This document shows, in pieces, positions 1 to 8,573 of a stretch of 64,000 nt of DNA (position 1 is the stretch's first letter; each line of letters opens with the position of its first letter). The translations under genes and the position numbers were made by a program. Source of the stretch: Herbaspirillum frisingense GSF30 (GTDB lineage Bacteria > Pseudomonadota > Gammaproteobacteria > Burkholderiales > Burkholderiaceae_D). The notes beneath the pieces are model-generated. The model was not told where the DNA came from. It made no database searches and was given only the letters and a program-made list of their open reading frames with translations. The stretch covers positions 1 through 64,000 of the forward strand of contig NZ_AEEC02000028.1 in NCBI RefSeq assembly GCF_000300975.2, in the 5' to 3' direction.

Positions 1-744
1 CTGGAGCTGCCCCTGGAGTCCGCCTCCGGGCCGGCGCGTCCAGCCGTGCGGCTGGGCATGAGCCTGCTGCGCGGCATGCCGGCTGAGGCGGCGCAGCGCA
101 TCGAGCAGGCGCGCGCCGAGCGTCCCTTTGCCGATGTCGACGACCTGGCCCGGCGCGCCGCCCTGGATCGCCATGCCCTGCAGGCGCTGGCGGCCGGCGA
201 TGCCCTGCGCGAACTGGCCGGCCATCGGCGCCAGGCCCTGTGGCATGCGGTGGGTGCGGTACCCGATCATGACCTGCTGCGCAGCGCGCCACGCGGCGAC
301 GATGCGGTGCAACTGGAGACGCCCGGCGAAGGCGAGCAGATCATCGACGACTACCGCGCCATGAACCTGACCCTGCGCCGCCACCCGCTGGCCCTGCTGC
401 GACCGACCCTGCAGCGCCGCCGCTTCATGAGCGTGGCCGATCTGAACACGCTGCAGAACCGCCAGTTCGCCTGCTGCTGCGGCATCGTCACGGTGCGCCA
501 GCGGCCGGGTACGGCCAAGGGGGTGATCTTCATGACGATCGAAGACGAGACCGGCTCGGCCAACGTCATCATCTGGCCGGCGGTGCTGGAACGACAGCGC
601 AGCGAAGTGCTCAATGCGCGCCTGCTGGGGGTGTACGGAAGCTGGCAATGCCAGGGAGAAGTGCGCCATCTGGTGGCCGGACGCCTGGAGGACTGGACTC
701 ACCTGCTCGGGGAACTGCAGCCGCGCAGCCGTGATTTCTTCTGA
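1..744 (+). CDS. dnaE2: Error-prone DNA polymerase DnaE2, C-terminal part (5' end outside window)
   Basis: The frame is open from base 1 and encodes 247 residues ending in SRDFF. The helix-hairpin-helix-like stretch (roughly residues 15-70) is followed by an OB-fold region (about 145-210) containing RRRFMSVADL, GIVTVRQRPGTAKGV and DETGSANVI. This order and the SRDF-type ending are those of DnaE2/ImuC, the alpha-subunit homologue that works with ImuA and ImuB in SOS mutagenesis and translesion synthesis. The polymerase (PHP and palm) domains must lie to the left of the window, where imuA-imuB would be expected. The gene converges on the diguanylate cyclase with only 13 bases between the stops. 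The C-terminal replicative DnaE1 family is the alternative, but the short tail and ending favour DnaE2. Confidence 0.9.
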   Translation: MELPLESASGPARPAVRLGMSLLRGMPAEAAQRIEQARAERPFADVDDLARRAALDRHALQALAAGDALRELAGHRRQALWHAVGAVPDHDLLRSAPRGDDAVQLETPGEGEQIIDDYRAMNLTLRRHPLALLRPTLQRRRFMSVADLNTLQNRQFACCCGIVTVRQRPGTAKGVIFMTIEDETGSANVIIWPAVLERQRSEVLNARLLGVYGSWQCQGEVRHLVAGRLEDWTHLLGELQPRSRDFF

Positions 745-757
745 TGGATTGGCTGAC

Positions 758-1939
758 TCAGGCCGCCAGCGCCATGCGGAAGGCATTGCGCCCTTCGCTC
801 TTGGCCCGGTACAGGGCCAGGTCGGCCTGGTGCACCAGGGCATCCCACCCCAGCATCTGGCCCGGTGTGAGCACGGCCAGGCCGACGCTGATGGTGACCG
901 GCTGGCCATGGCCGAAGTCATGCTGGCGCACCGTCTCCAGCAGGTGCTGGGCGATCTGTCGTGCCTGCACCTCGGCCAGGCCGGGGAAGACCGCGCAGAA
1001 CTCTTCACCACCATAGCGGCCCAGCAGACCGTTCTGGCGACAGCATTGTCGCAATAGTGCACCGATGTCGGCCAGCACGCGGTCACCCACCTGGTGGCCG
1101 TGGGTATCGTTGATCCGCTTGAAATGGTCGACGTCGATGAAGGCCAGGGTCAGCACCCGTCTGGCCTGCACCGCCTGATCTAGCACCAGTTCGCCACAGC
1201 GCACCAGTTCGCGCCGGTTCAGGGTGCCGGTCAGCTCATCCACGGTCGCCAGGCGCTGCTTGTCGGCCAGCAGGCGTTCGAAATAGATCATCATCAGCGC
1301 CACCGACAGCAACAGGGTGCCACTGATGGGAATCAGGTAGATCAGGGCTACCCCCAGGTTGCTCATCTCGGGCGGTTCGAACAGTTCCGGATGGCGCAGT
1401 GAGATGAAGAAGCGACTGACGTAGCTGGCGCTGAGGATGAGCAAGGCGCCGATACCGACGCAGCGACCGAAGGTCCAGCGTGGATAACGCTCGGCCAGGG
1501 CGCCGGAGAGTCCCTGGAGGAATTCCCACAGCACCAGGCAGAACACCACCTGCAGCCCGCAGACAGCCAGGTAGGCGCGCTGGGTGAACGTGGCTTCGGA
1601 CGCCAGCAGCGCCGCAAAGGCGGCGGCATAGACCACGATAAGCAGGCCCGGCCACCAGGCCGAGCGACGCTGGTAGAAGCTGCGTAAGCCGCCCCAGGCC
1701 ACGATCCCGGAAGAAAACACAAGCGTATTGCCCAGCAACAGGCCCAGCGCACGTGGTGTGCCAGTCAGGCTGGCATAGACGATCACGGTGGTGCAGATAC
1801 CCAGTGCCGCCAGCACCCCGGACAGCGCCCACAGGCGGGTGAAGCGCTCCGAGGGCGTGCTGATGAACAGGCCCGTCATGATCACGCCACTGCAAAACTG
1901 AACGATGGCCAGCGCCAGGCTGGCGGTGAATGGATTCAT
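758..1939 (-). CDS. Membrane-bound diguanylate cyclase (GGDEF domain)
   Basis: A 393-residue protein with about six hydrophobic segments in the first 230 residues, then a GGDEF domain. The active-site motif is RYGGEEF (about residues 308-314), so GTP to cyclic-di-GMP synthesis is expected. The RxxD inhibitory site that normally precedes it by a few residues reads RQNG, so product inhibition through the primary I-site is probably lost. I chose the ATG at 1939, where a clear membrane segment begins (MNPFTASLALAIVQF). An in-frame ATG at 2026 would add 29 polar residues with no recognisable conservation. No EAL or sensory domain besides the membrane region is visible, so the signal is unknown. 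Confidence 0.85.
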   Translation of the reverse strand: MNPFTASLALAIVQFCSGVIMTGLFISTPSERFTRLWALSGVLAALGICTTVIVYASLTGTPRALGLLLGNTLVFSSGIVAWGGLRSFYQRRSAWWPGLLIVVYAAAFAALLASEATFTQRAYLAVCGLQVVFCLVLWEFLQGLSGALAERYPRWTFGRCVGIGALLILSASYVSRFFISLRHPELFEPPEMSNLGVALIYLIPISGTLLLSVALMMIYFERLLADKQRLATVDELTGTLNRRELVRCGELVLDQAVQARRVLTLAFIDVDHFKRINDTHGHQVGDRVLADIGALLRQCCRQNGLLGRYGGEEFCAVFPGLAEVQARQIAQHLLETVRQHDFGHGQPVTISVGLAVLTPGQMLGWDALVHQADLALYRAKSEGRNAFRMALAA

Positions 1940-2199
1940 CCGGATAAGCCCGTCCACGGGACGGGTGAAGATTGCAGAACGGGAGAGTGTCCGGTCAGGC
2001 CTGCAGGCAAGCTTCCGGAACCCCATCCGGTGCTACTGCCAGGCATCTGACGGCCTGGAAAGACGACACAGGCAGGACGCCGTCAGTGTAACCGAAGCCG
2101 CCGGAATGATAGTGATTTTCAGCAATATGACATGAAAAGTGAACGTTATTGCCGGGCTGGCAATATATCTGCACCCTTCATTACAGCGTCATTTCGGCT

Positions 2200-3141
2200 T
2201 CATTCACGTTCCAGCACGCGGGTATGCCCCCATTGGCCGGAGCGGCACAGCTGGTCGGTCACGTCCAGCACCAGTCGCTCCACGGCCGCCGCTGCGGTGG
2301 TCAGGGGGATGTTGCGGGAAGCGCATAAGACCAGCGTGCGCGAGATGGTTTCGCCGGCGATGGCATGGGCCACCATGTCGCCGCGCTCGATGTCGGCCAG
2401 CAGCGGCGCCACCGGCAGGATGGTGGCGCCGATATCGGCCAGGATGGCCGACTTCAGGATGGCCACCGAATTGATCTCGATGACATTGTCCAGGCTCATG
2501 CCCTGGGCGCGTACCAGGTTTTCGATGCGCGGGCGCACGCCATGGGCCAGGCCGGGCAGGATCAGCGGTGCCTGGATGGCGCGCGCCAGCGGCACGCCCT
2601 TGCGCCCGGCCACGCCGTACTGCGACTTGGCGCGGGTGATGTACAGCATCTCTTCCTCGATCATCGGCGTGGCCGCGAACGAGGACAGCTGACCATCATC
2701 GAACAGCACCGCCAGGTTGATGCGGCCGGACTTGAGCTGGGTGATGAGGTTGCCGGTCAGTTCCTCGGTCAGTTGCAGCGTGATTTCCGGATAGGTGGAG
2801 CGCACCGCGTTCAACAGCGGCAAGGCCAGCGCATTGGACACGCTCTGCGGAATACCCAGCGCCACGGTGCCCGAGGGCTTGTCGGTGGATTGCGCCACGG
2901 CCTGCTTGGCGTCCTGCACCTGCTTGAGGATCGCCAGCGCGTGCTCATAGAAGACCTTGCCGGCATCGGTGGCGATCACGCCCTGGGCCGAGCGGTGCAG
3001 CAGTTGCGCCTCCATCTCGTCTTCCAGCTGGCGGATCTGCTGGGTCAGCGCCGGCTGGGCGATGTGCAGCACCCGTGCCGCCCGCGAGAGCGAGCCGTGA
3101 TCGACGATGGCCACGAAGTAGCGCAGTTGGCGTAATTCCAT
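2200..3141 (-). CDS. LysR-family transcriptional regulator (Nac/Cbl-like)
   Basis: A 313-residue protein. The N-terminal winged helix-turn-helix (about 1-60) starts MELRQLRYFVAIVDHGSLSR and contains AARVLHIAQPALTQQIRQLE, the LysR signature. A substrate-binding domain follows from about residue 90. The HIAQPALTQQI form is typical of Nac/Cbl-like and catabolic LysR proteins. It lies 41 bases downstream of the FadR-type regulator on the same strand, so the two are probably co-transcribed, and both are likely to control the divergent aldehyde dehydrogenase locus. The effector cannot be read from the sequence. Confidence 0.88.
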   Translation of the reverse strand: MELRQLRYFVAIVDHGSLSRAARVLHIAQPALTQQIRQLEDEMEAQLLHRSAQGVIATDAGKVFYEHALAILKQVQDAKQAVAQSTDKPSGTVALGIPQSVSNALALPLLNAVRSTYPEITLQLTEELTGNLITQLKSGRINLAVLFDDGQLSSFAATPMIEEEMLYITRAKSQYGVAGRKGVPLARAIQAPLILPGLAHGVRPRIENLVRAQGMSLDNVIEINSVAILKSAILADIGATILPVAPLLADIERGDMVAHAIAGETISRTLVLCASRNIPLTTAAAAVERLVLDVTDQLCRSGQWGHTRVLERE

Positions 3142-3182
3142 GCGAAGGTTTTCCCTGCTGTCCAGCGAGTTGTCAAATTGTT

Positions 3183-3959
3183 TTACAGGCCCGGACGACT
3201 ATTGAACATGCGGGTGCGCGCATTCTCGATGTGGCCCCGCATGGCACGCCGAGCGCCTTCGGCATCCTGCAGCCGGATCAGCTCGAAGATCTGGCGGTGT
3301 TCATCCATGGCGTCCTGCGAGCGCTTCCAGGGCGGGATATGCATCAGGTGGCGCAGCATGTTCACGGCGTGGCTGACATCGTATTCCAGCGTTTTCATCA
3401 CCTGTACGAAGCGCAGGTTGCCGGTGGCCATGGCGATCGCTTCATGGAAGCCGAAGTCGTAATGGTGGGCGATGCCGCCGACCCGGTTGGCCTCTTCGAA
3501 GCCTTCCAGCAGGCGCTCCATCTGGTCCAGGTCCTGCTTGTTGCGACGCAGGGCCGCCATGTAGGCCGATTCGGGTTCCAGCACCAAGCGCAATTCCAGG
3601 CCGTTCATGATGTGACCGATGCGGGTTCCGGGTTCGCCGTCCGGACGTGCCGGAGCCAGACCGGCCTTTTCCTTCACATAGGTCCCGGAACCGCGCAGGG
3701 ATTCCACCAGCTGGTCCTCCCGCAGCCGGTCCAGCGCCTGCCGCACCACCGGGCGCGAGACCTCGAACAGCGTGGCCAGGTCATTCTCGGAAGGCAACTT
3801 GCTGCCCACTGCGATGCGCCCTTCCACGATGGCATGGAACAAGGTCTCATAGACCCGCTCGGCAAAACGCTCCGGCCGCACCGGACCCAGGCCGGCGGCG
3901 GCCAGGCTCAGGAGTTCGCTGGACGCGGCGGGGCGCGCCGGTTTGCTGGAGTTGGGCAT
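3183..3959 (-). CDS. GntR-family regulator, FadR subfamily (FCD domain)
   Basis: 258 residues. A winged-helix DNA-binding domain (about 30-100) carries AIVEGRIAVGSKLPSENDLA and SRPVVRQALDRL, the GntR signature. An all-helical FCD domain follows (about 120-240), with LRLVLEPESAYMAA and metal-ligand-like histidines (HYDFGFHEAIA). A GGAG ribosome-binding site lies 8 bases before the ATG. The gene diverges from the aldehyde dehydrogenase gene, the usual arrangement for a regulator of a sugar-acid or carboxylate degradation operon. I infer that it represses the promoter in the 304-base divergent gap. Confidence 0.9.
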   Translation of the reverse strand: MPNSSKPARPAASSELLSLAAAGLGPVRPERFAERVYETLFHAIVEGRIAVGSKLPSENDLATLFEVSRPVVRQALDRLREDQLVESLRGSGTYVKEKAGLAPARPDGEPGTRIGHIMNGLELRLVLEPESAYMAALRRNKQDLDQMERLLEGFEEANRVGGIAHHYDFGFHEAIAMATGNLRFVQVMKTLEYDVSHAVNMLRHLMHIPPWKRSQDAMDEHRQIFELIRLQDAEGARRAMRGHIENARTRMFNSRPGL

Positions 3960-4263
3960 CGATGCTCCGGGAGACTGGAATGGACGTTGCGCATGGTAGC
4001 GGATTTGCCACCCTCCCCGCCACCCTGGCGATGCAGGCAGTCAGCAAAGTAGTAAATTCAATTGACAGCTTGTTCGCCCTGGCTTAGATTGACTCACCAC
4101 AAAAAGCAAAACGACTCAGGAGACCAGCCCCTTCCAGGCCAGCCCGCGGACCGTGCGTCCGGGACTGCCCTCGTCCATGCCGCCTGCTGCGTTTTACTTC
4201 GACTTGCTCCACCTGCTTCACTCCAGTTGCGCTTTGCGCTTACCACCCAAGGACAGCACCGCC
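3960..4263. other. Divergent regulatory gap
   Basis: 304 bases between the divergent GntR regulator and the aldehyde dehydrogenase start. It holds one good sigma-70-like promoter (reported separately) and a long leader of about 170 bases. No convincing gene was seen. An in-frame upstream ATG at 4153 exists, but the encoded extension is not like aldehyde dehydrogenases. Confidence 0.6.
4062..4090 (+). promoter_or_regulatory. Sigma-70-like promoter for the aldehyde dehydrogenase operon
   Basis: TTGACA at 4062-4067 is followed after exactly 17 bases by TAGATT at 4085-4090. This matches the sigma-70 consensus in both boxes (6/6 and 4/6). It points at the aldehyde dehydrogenase gene and lies in the divergent gap shared with the GntR regulator. 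No experimental support. Confidence 0.6.
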
Positions 4264-5697
4264 ATGAAACAGCACTTCATCGACAACCGCTGGGTCGCCC
4301 CCGCCTCCGGCGAGAGCATCCCCGTCATCGATCCTTCCGACGGCCAGCCCTTCGAGGCCATCGCCCGCGGCAATCCCGCCGACATCGACCGCGCCGTCGG
4401 CGCCGCCCGCCGCGCCTATGAGGGCGCCTGGGGCAAGCTGTCGGCGGCCGAGCGCAGCCGCCTGATGATGAAACTGGCCTACAAGCTGCAGGATCACCAG
4501 GAAGAACTGGCGCAACTGGAAGGCCGCGATTGCGGCAAGCCGATGAAGCAGGCGCGGGCCGATGCGGCCGCCATCGTGCGCTATTTCGAGTTCTATGCCG
4601 GTGCCGCCGACAAGCTCCACGGCGAGACCATTCCCTACCAGGCCGGCTATACGGTGCTGACCCTGCGCGAGCCGCACGGGGTGACCGGCCATATCGTGCC
4701 GTGGAACTACCCGATGCAGATCTTCGGGCGCTGCGTGGGCGGCGCCCTGGCGGCCGGCAATACCTGCGTGGTCAAGCCGGCCGAAGATGCCTGCCTGTCC
4801 ATCCTGCGGGTGGCAGAGCTGGCCGCCGAGGTGGGTTTCCCGGAGGGTGCGCTCAATATCGTGACCGGTTACGGCCATGAGGCCGGCGACCTGCTGGTCA
4901 AGCATCCGGACGTGGACCACGTGTCCTTCACCGGCTCGCCCAACGTGGGCAAGCTGGTAGTGCGCGGCGCGGCCGAGCACCATACGCCGGTCACCCTGGA
5001 ACTGGGCGGCAAGTCGCCGCAGGTGGTCTTCGAGGATGCCGACATGGAGGCCATGCTGCCAGTGGTGGTCAATGCCATCGTGCAAAACGCCGGCCAGACC
5101 TGCTCCGCCGGCAGCCGCCTGCTGGTGCAGCGCGGCGCCTATGAGCAGGTGCTGGATCGGCTGTCGGGCCTGTTCTCGCAACTGCGGGTCGGCTCTTCGC
5201 AGATGGACCTGGATTGCGGCCCGCTGATCCGCAAGACCCAGCAGGAGCGCGTGGCCGGCTTCCTCGCCGATGCCCGGCGCGATGGCATCCCGCTGGTGGC
5301 GCAGGGCGAAGTCGCCCCGGGTGCGCCGGCCAGCGGTTTCTACCAGGCCCCGGCCCTGCTGCGCGATGTGCCCGCGCGTCACCGGCTGGCGCAGGAAGAG
5401 GTGTTCGGCCCGGTGCTGGCGGCCATGCCCTTCGAGGATGAAGCCGAGGCCATCGCCCTGGCCAACGGCACCGACTATGGGCTGGTGGCCAGCGTCTGGA
5501 CCCGCGATGGCGCGCGCCAGATGCGCCTGGCGCGCGCCATCCGCAGCGGCCAGGTGTTCATCAACAACTATGGCGCCGGTGGCGGCGTGGAACTGCCCTT
5601 CGGCGGCGTCAAGGCCAGCGGCCACGGGCGAGAAAAAGGTTTCGAGGCGCTCTATGGCTTCACGGTCCTCAAGACCATCGCCATCCGTCACGGCTGA
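4264..5697 (+). CDS. NAD(P)-dependent aldehyde dehydrogenase
   Basis: 477 residues from the ATG at 4264, which has AAGGAC about 8 bases upstream. The catalytic set of the ALDH superfamily is visible: Asn148 in PWNYP, the SFTGSPNVGK nucleotide-binding turn (about 221-230), Glu246 in LELGGKSPQ and the nucleophile Cys280 in NAGQTCSAG. It oxidises an aldehyde to the acid. The following genes encode a short-chain dehydrogenase and an organic-acid-type MFS permease, so the substrate is probably an intermediate of sugar-acid or hydroxy-acid catabolism. A betaine-aldehyde or gamma-aminobutyraldehyde type cannot be excluded. Confidence 0.92.
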   Translation: MKQHFIDNRWVAPASGESIPVIDPSDGQPFEAIARGNPADIDRAVGAARRAYEGAWGKLSAAERSRLMMKLAYKLQDHQEELAQLEGRDCGKPMKQARADAAAIVRYFEFYAGAADKLHGETIPYQAGYTVLTLREPHGVTGHIVPWNYPMQIFGRCVGGALAAGNTCVVKPAEDACLSILRVAELAAEVGFPEGALNIVTGYGHEAGDLLVKHPDVDHVSFTGSPNVGKLVVRGAAEHHTPVTLELGGKSPQVVFEDADMEAMLPVVVNAIVQNAGQTCSAGSRLLVQRGAYEQVLDRLSGLFSQLRVGSSQMDLDCGPLIRKTQQERVAGFLADARRDGIPLVAQGEVAPGAPASGFYQAPALLRDVPARHRLAQEEVFGPVLAAMPFEDEAEAIALANGTDYGLVASVWTRDGARQMRLARAIRSGQVFINNYGAGGGVELPFGGVKASGHGREKGFEALYGFTVLKTIAIRHG

Positions 5698-5740
5698 TAT
5701 CGAATCGATGCAACCTGGAGCCCATTTGTATGACGCGACT

Positions 5741-5837
5741 ACCGTTCGTCCTGAGTAGGCCCTTTCAGGGCCGTATCGAAGGCGCACCGTCATTACGCCT
5801 TCGATACGCGGCTACGCCGCTACTCAGGACGAACGGT
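5741..5837. repeat. REP-like palindromic repeat (copy 1)
   Basis: A near-perfect palindrome of 97 bases in the gap between aldehyde dehydrogenase and SDR genes. The outer arms 5741-5758 and 5820-5837 are perfect reverse complements (accgttcgtcctgagtag and ctactcaggacgaacggt). An inner pair, gtatcgaaggcg (5773-5784) and cgccttcgatac (5796-5807), is also perfect. Parts of it (ttcgatacgcgg, cgccgctactcagg, cgaacggt) recur at 38919-39006. This is the general form of dispersed REP elements moved by RAYT transposases. It may also act as a transcription or mRNA-stability boundary. Confidence 0.75.
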
Positions 5838-5882
5838 GAGCGCATCGCAATCAGGTTCTACCCAATCATGAAAATGCCTAAG

Positions 5883-5915
5883 CATTTCTAATCATTTCTA
5901 ATCATTTCTAATCAT
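5883..5915 (+). repeat. Tandem 10-bp direct repeats upstream of SDR gene
   Basis: The unit atttctaatc is repeated three times head to tail with a partial fourth (atttctaatc, atttctaatc, atttctaatc, att). It ends about 20 bases before the SDR start codon. A 10-base period places each unit on the same face of the helix. It could be a regulator-binding array or replication slippage. Confidence 0.7.
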
Positions 5916-5935
5916 TCATTGCCAGGAGACACACC

Positions 5936-6694
5936 ATGCGTTTGCAAGACAAGGTAGCCATCGTCACCGGTGGCGGTTCGGGTTTCGGCGAGGGGATCGC
6001 CAAGGCTTATGCCCGTGAAGGCGCGGCCATCGTCGTGGCCGACATCGGCGAGGCCGGCGGCCTGCGGGTGGTCGAGGAGATCAAGCGCGCCGGTGGCAAG
6101 GCGGTGTTCGCCCGCGCCGACGTGTCCAAGCGGGCCGACATGGACCAGTTGCTGGCCACCGCCCTGGAACAGTTCGGCAAGCTCGATATCGTCGTCAACA
6201 ATGCCGGCACCACCCACCGCAACCGTCCCATGCTGGAAGTGGAAGAGGAAGAATTCGACCGTGTCTATGCCGTCAATGTGAAGAGTATCTTCCTCTCGGC
6301 CAAGACCTTCGTGCCCTACTTCCGCAAGGTCGGCGGCGGCGCCTTCGTCAACATCGCCTCCACCGCCGGCGTGCGTCCGCGTCCGGGCCTGACCTGGTAC
6401 AACGGAAGCAAGGGCGCGGTCATCACCACCAGCAAGTCGATGGCGGCCGAACTGGGTCCCGACAAGATCCGCGTGAACTGCGTGAATCCGGTGATCTCGG
6501 CCACCGGCCTGCTGGCCGAGTTCATGGGCGTGCCCGACACCCCGGAAAACCGCAAGAAGTTCGTCGCCACCATCCCCATGGGCCGCTTCTCGACCCCCGA
6601 GGACATCGCCAACGCCTGCCTCTACCTGGGTTCGGACGAAGCCCAGTTCGTCACCGGCGTGTGCATCGAGGTCGATGGCGGGCGCTGCGTGTAA
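5936..6694 (+). CDS. Short-chain dehydrogenase/reductase (FabG-like)
   Basis: 252 residues of classical SDR type. The cofactor motif TGGGSGFG is at 11-18, NNAG at 88-91, and the catalytic Ser142, Tyr155 and Lys159 (YNGSK) are all present. It ends FVTGVCIEVDGGRCV, typical of FabG-like SDRs. Asp36 at the end of beta-strand 2 (VVADIG) favours NAD(H). AGGAG lies about 8 bases before the ATG. Placed between an aldehyde dehydrogenase and a permease, it probably oxidises a hydroxyl group of the imported substrate rather than serving fatty-acid synthesis. The substrate cannot be deduced. Confidence 0.9.
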   Translation: MRLQDKVAIVTGGGSGFGEGIAKAYAREGAAIVVADIGEAGGLRVVEEIKRAGGKAVFARADVSKRADMDQLLATALEQFGKLDIVVNNAGTTHRNRPMLEVEEEEFDRVYAVNVKSIFLSAKTFVPYFRKVGGGAFVNIASTAGVRPRPGLTWYNGSKGAVITTSKSMAAELGPDKIRVNCVNPVISATGLLAEFMGVPDTPENRKKFVATIPMGRFSTPEDIANACLYLGSDEAQFVTGVCIEVDGGRCV

Positions 6695-6831
6695 ACACCT
6701 TCATGTGCGCGGGGCGATATTGCTTTGACAATCCTGCCCCCGCCACTACAATGCTGGGCACCGTCAGCCGGCCACACAGAAGGGTCGGCGACGTAAAACA
6801 ACATAACGTCAAAAATCTACTGGAGCGAGAC

Positions 6832-8139
6832 ATGACTTATCAAGCAGGCGCGGCTGCCGACGGCGCACGCGCATCCTTTGAAGACGCTACCTACGCCAAG
6901 GTCACCTGGCGCCTGTTGCCCCTGCTGTTCCTGTGCTACGTGGCCTCCTACCTGGACCGGGTCAACGTCGGCTTCGCCAAGCTGCAGATGCTGCAGGACC
7001 TGAAGTTCAGCGATACCGTCTACGGCCTGGGCGCGGGCATCTTCTTCCTGGGCTATTTCGTCTTCGAAGTCCCCAGCAACATGATCCTGCACAAGGTCGG
7101 GGCGCGCCTGTGGATCGCCCGCATCATGATCACCTGGGGCATCATCTCCGGCGCCATGGCCTACGTGACCACGCCGCAGATGTTCTACATCATGCGTTTC
7201 CTGCTGGGGGTGGCCGAGGCCGGCTTCTTCCCGGGCGTGATCCTGTATCTGACCTACTGGTACCCGGCAGCGCGACGCGGCAAGATCACCGCGCTGTTCA
7301 TGACCGGCATCGCGCTCTCGGGCGTGATCGGCGGCCCGCTCTCGGGCTGGATCATGCATGCCATGCCGGGCGTGTGGGGCCATTCCGGCTGGCAGTGGAT
7401 GTTCATCCTGGAGGCCATTCCTTCGCTGATTCTGGGCGTGCTGGTGATCCTGTACATGAAGGATCGCATCCGCGATGCCGACTGGCTCAACGAGGAAGAA
7501 AAGCACCTGCTGGAAGCCAATATCAGCCACGAGGAAAGCCAGAAGGAACACCTTTCCCTGGGCGCCATGTTCTCCAATGGCCGGGTCTGGCTGGGCGCGC
7601 TGATCTACTTCTGCTTCGTCATGGGGCTGTACGGCGTGAGCTTCTGGCTGCCGACCATCATCAAGACCACCGGCGTGACCGATCCGCTCAATGTGGGCCT
7701 GCTCACTGCCATTCCCTATGCCTTCGCCGCCGCCGCGATGGTGTTGATCGCCCGCAGCGCCGACGCCCGTCGCGAGCGTCGCTGGCACGTGGCCATTCCG
7801 GCCTTCCTGGGATGCATCGGCCTGCTGCTGTCCACCGTCTATGACCACAACACCACCTTGGCAATGGCCTCGCTGACGCTGGCCAGCGTCGGTATCCTGA
7901 CCACGCTGCCGCTGTTCTGGAGCCTGCCGACGGCCTTCCTGTCCGGAACCGCAGCGGCTGCCGGGATTGCGCTGATCAATTCGCTGGGCAACCTGGCCGG
8001 TTTCGTCAGTCCCTTCCTGGTGGGCTGGCTCAAGGACACCACCCAGAGCACCAATGCCGGCATGTACGTGCTGGCGGCATCGCTGGTGATCGGCGGTCTG
8101 TTGACGCTGACCCTGCCGGCCAAGCTGGTCAACAAGTAA
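6832..8139 (+). CDS. MFS permease, anion:cation symporter (ACS) family
   Basis: 435 residues with about 12 membrane helices. It begins after a GGAG site with a short polar tail. The loop 2-3 region SYLDRVNVGFAKLQM and the helix-4 motif FLLGVAEAGFFPGVILYLTYWYP are those of the ACS family (phthalate, tartrate, 4-hydroxyphenylacetate, hexuronate and similar anions). An in-frame upstream ATG at 6661 overlaps the SDR gene and is rejected in favour of 6832. As last gene of the aldehyde dehydrogenase/SDR cluster it probably imports the cluster's substrate. A strong hairpin follows 21 bases after the stop. Confidence 0.9.
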   Translation: MTYQAGAAADGARASFEDATYAKVTWRLLPLLFLCYVASYLDRVNVGFAKLQMLQDLKFSDTVYGLGAGIFFLGYFVFEVPSNMILHKVGARLWIARIMITWGIISGAMAYVTTPQMFYIMRFLLGVAEAGFFPGVILYLTYWYPAARRGKITALFMTGIALSGVIGGPLSGWIMHAMPGVWGHSGWQWMFILEAIPSLILGVLVILYMKDRIRDADWLNEEEKHLLEANISHEESQKEHLSLGAMFSNGRVWLGALIYFCFVMGLYGVSFWLPTIIKTTGVTDPLNVGLLTAIPYAFAAAAMVLIARSADARRERRWHVAIPAFLGCIGLLLSTVYDHNTTLAMASLTLASVGILTTLPLFWSLPTAFLSGTAAAAGIALINSLGNLAGFVSPFLVGWLKDTTQSTNAGMYVLAASLVIGGLLTLTLPAKLVNK

Positions 8140-8160
8140 TCTGCTTCGCTGAACGCTGAG

Positions 8161-8196
8161 CGCAGAACGGCGGCTCTTCGGAGCCGCCGTTCTGCG
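8161..8196 (+). terminator. Hairpin after the MFS permease gene
   Basis: A perfect 16-bp stem (cgcagaacggcggctc pairing with gagccgccgttctgcg) is capped by a ttcg tetraloop. The T tract is weak (tttc). It separates the operon from the convergent small membrane protein gene. Confidence 0.8.
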
Positions 8197-8198
8197 TT

Positions 8199-8480
8199 TC
8201 AGGGGTGGGAGGAGGATTGCGGTTCCAGCAGGTCACGCATGGCCAGCCGGACTACCTCGGCCTGCGTAGCCTGGGGATGGCGCTGGCGCTGCAGCGCCAG
8301 CAGGGCATCCACCCTGCCCCGGTCGCCGTGGCACAGCTCGGTCATGCGGGCGGTCATCTCCAGGTAGCCTTCGGGATCGTGCAGGGGCCGGTCCTCACGG
8401 CTGATGTGGCGCAGCCAGGCGCGGTCGGCGGCGAAGAGCGCCAGTACGGCGCAGGACATCAGGATCAGCCAGGGCAGCAT
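8199..8480 (-). CDS. Small membrane-anchored protein of unknown function
   Basis: 93 residues. One hydrophobic N-terminal segment (MLPWLILMSCAVLALFAADRAW) is followed by a charged helical region and a Ser/His-rich tail. I recognise no domain. The tail includes RVDALLALQRQRHPQATQAE, which could form an amphipathic helix. It lies 93 bases downstream of the livF-like gene on the same strand, so read-through from the ABC importer operon is possible. Coding is supported by normal G+C codon bias, but the protein could be lineage-specific. Confidence 0.55.
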   Translation of the reverse strand: MLPWLILMSCAVLALFAADRAWLRHISREDRPLHDPEGYLEMTARMTELCHGDRGRVDALLALQRQRHPQATQAEVVRLAMRDLLEPQSSSHP

Positions 8481-8573
8481 GACAGTCTCATCGGCAGGTA
8501 AAGCGGCGATTCTGCCTGCGGGCAGGTGTTACCACCATCGACCATGCGGGCAGAACCAGGCGCGTCCTGTCGG

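Noticed and set aside
4240-5793. 517-codon minus-strand frame opposite the aldehyde dehydrogenase
   Set aside because: Shadow of a clear ALDH gene, with no recognisable protein.
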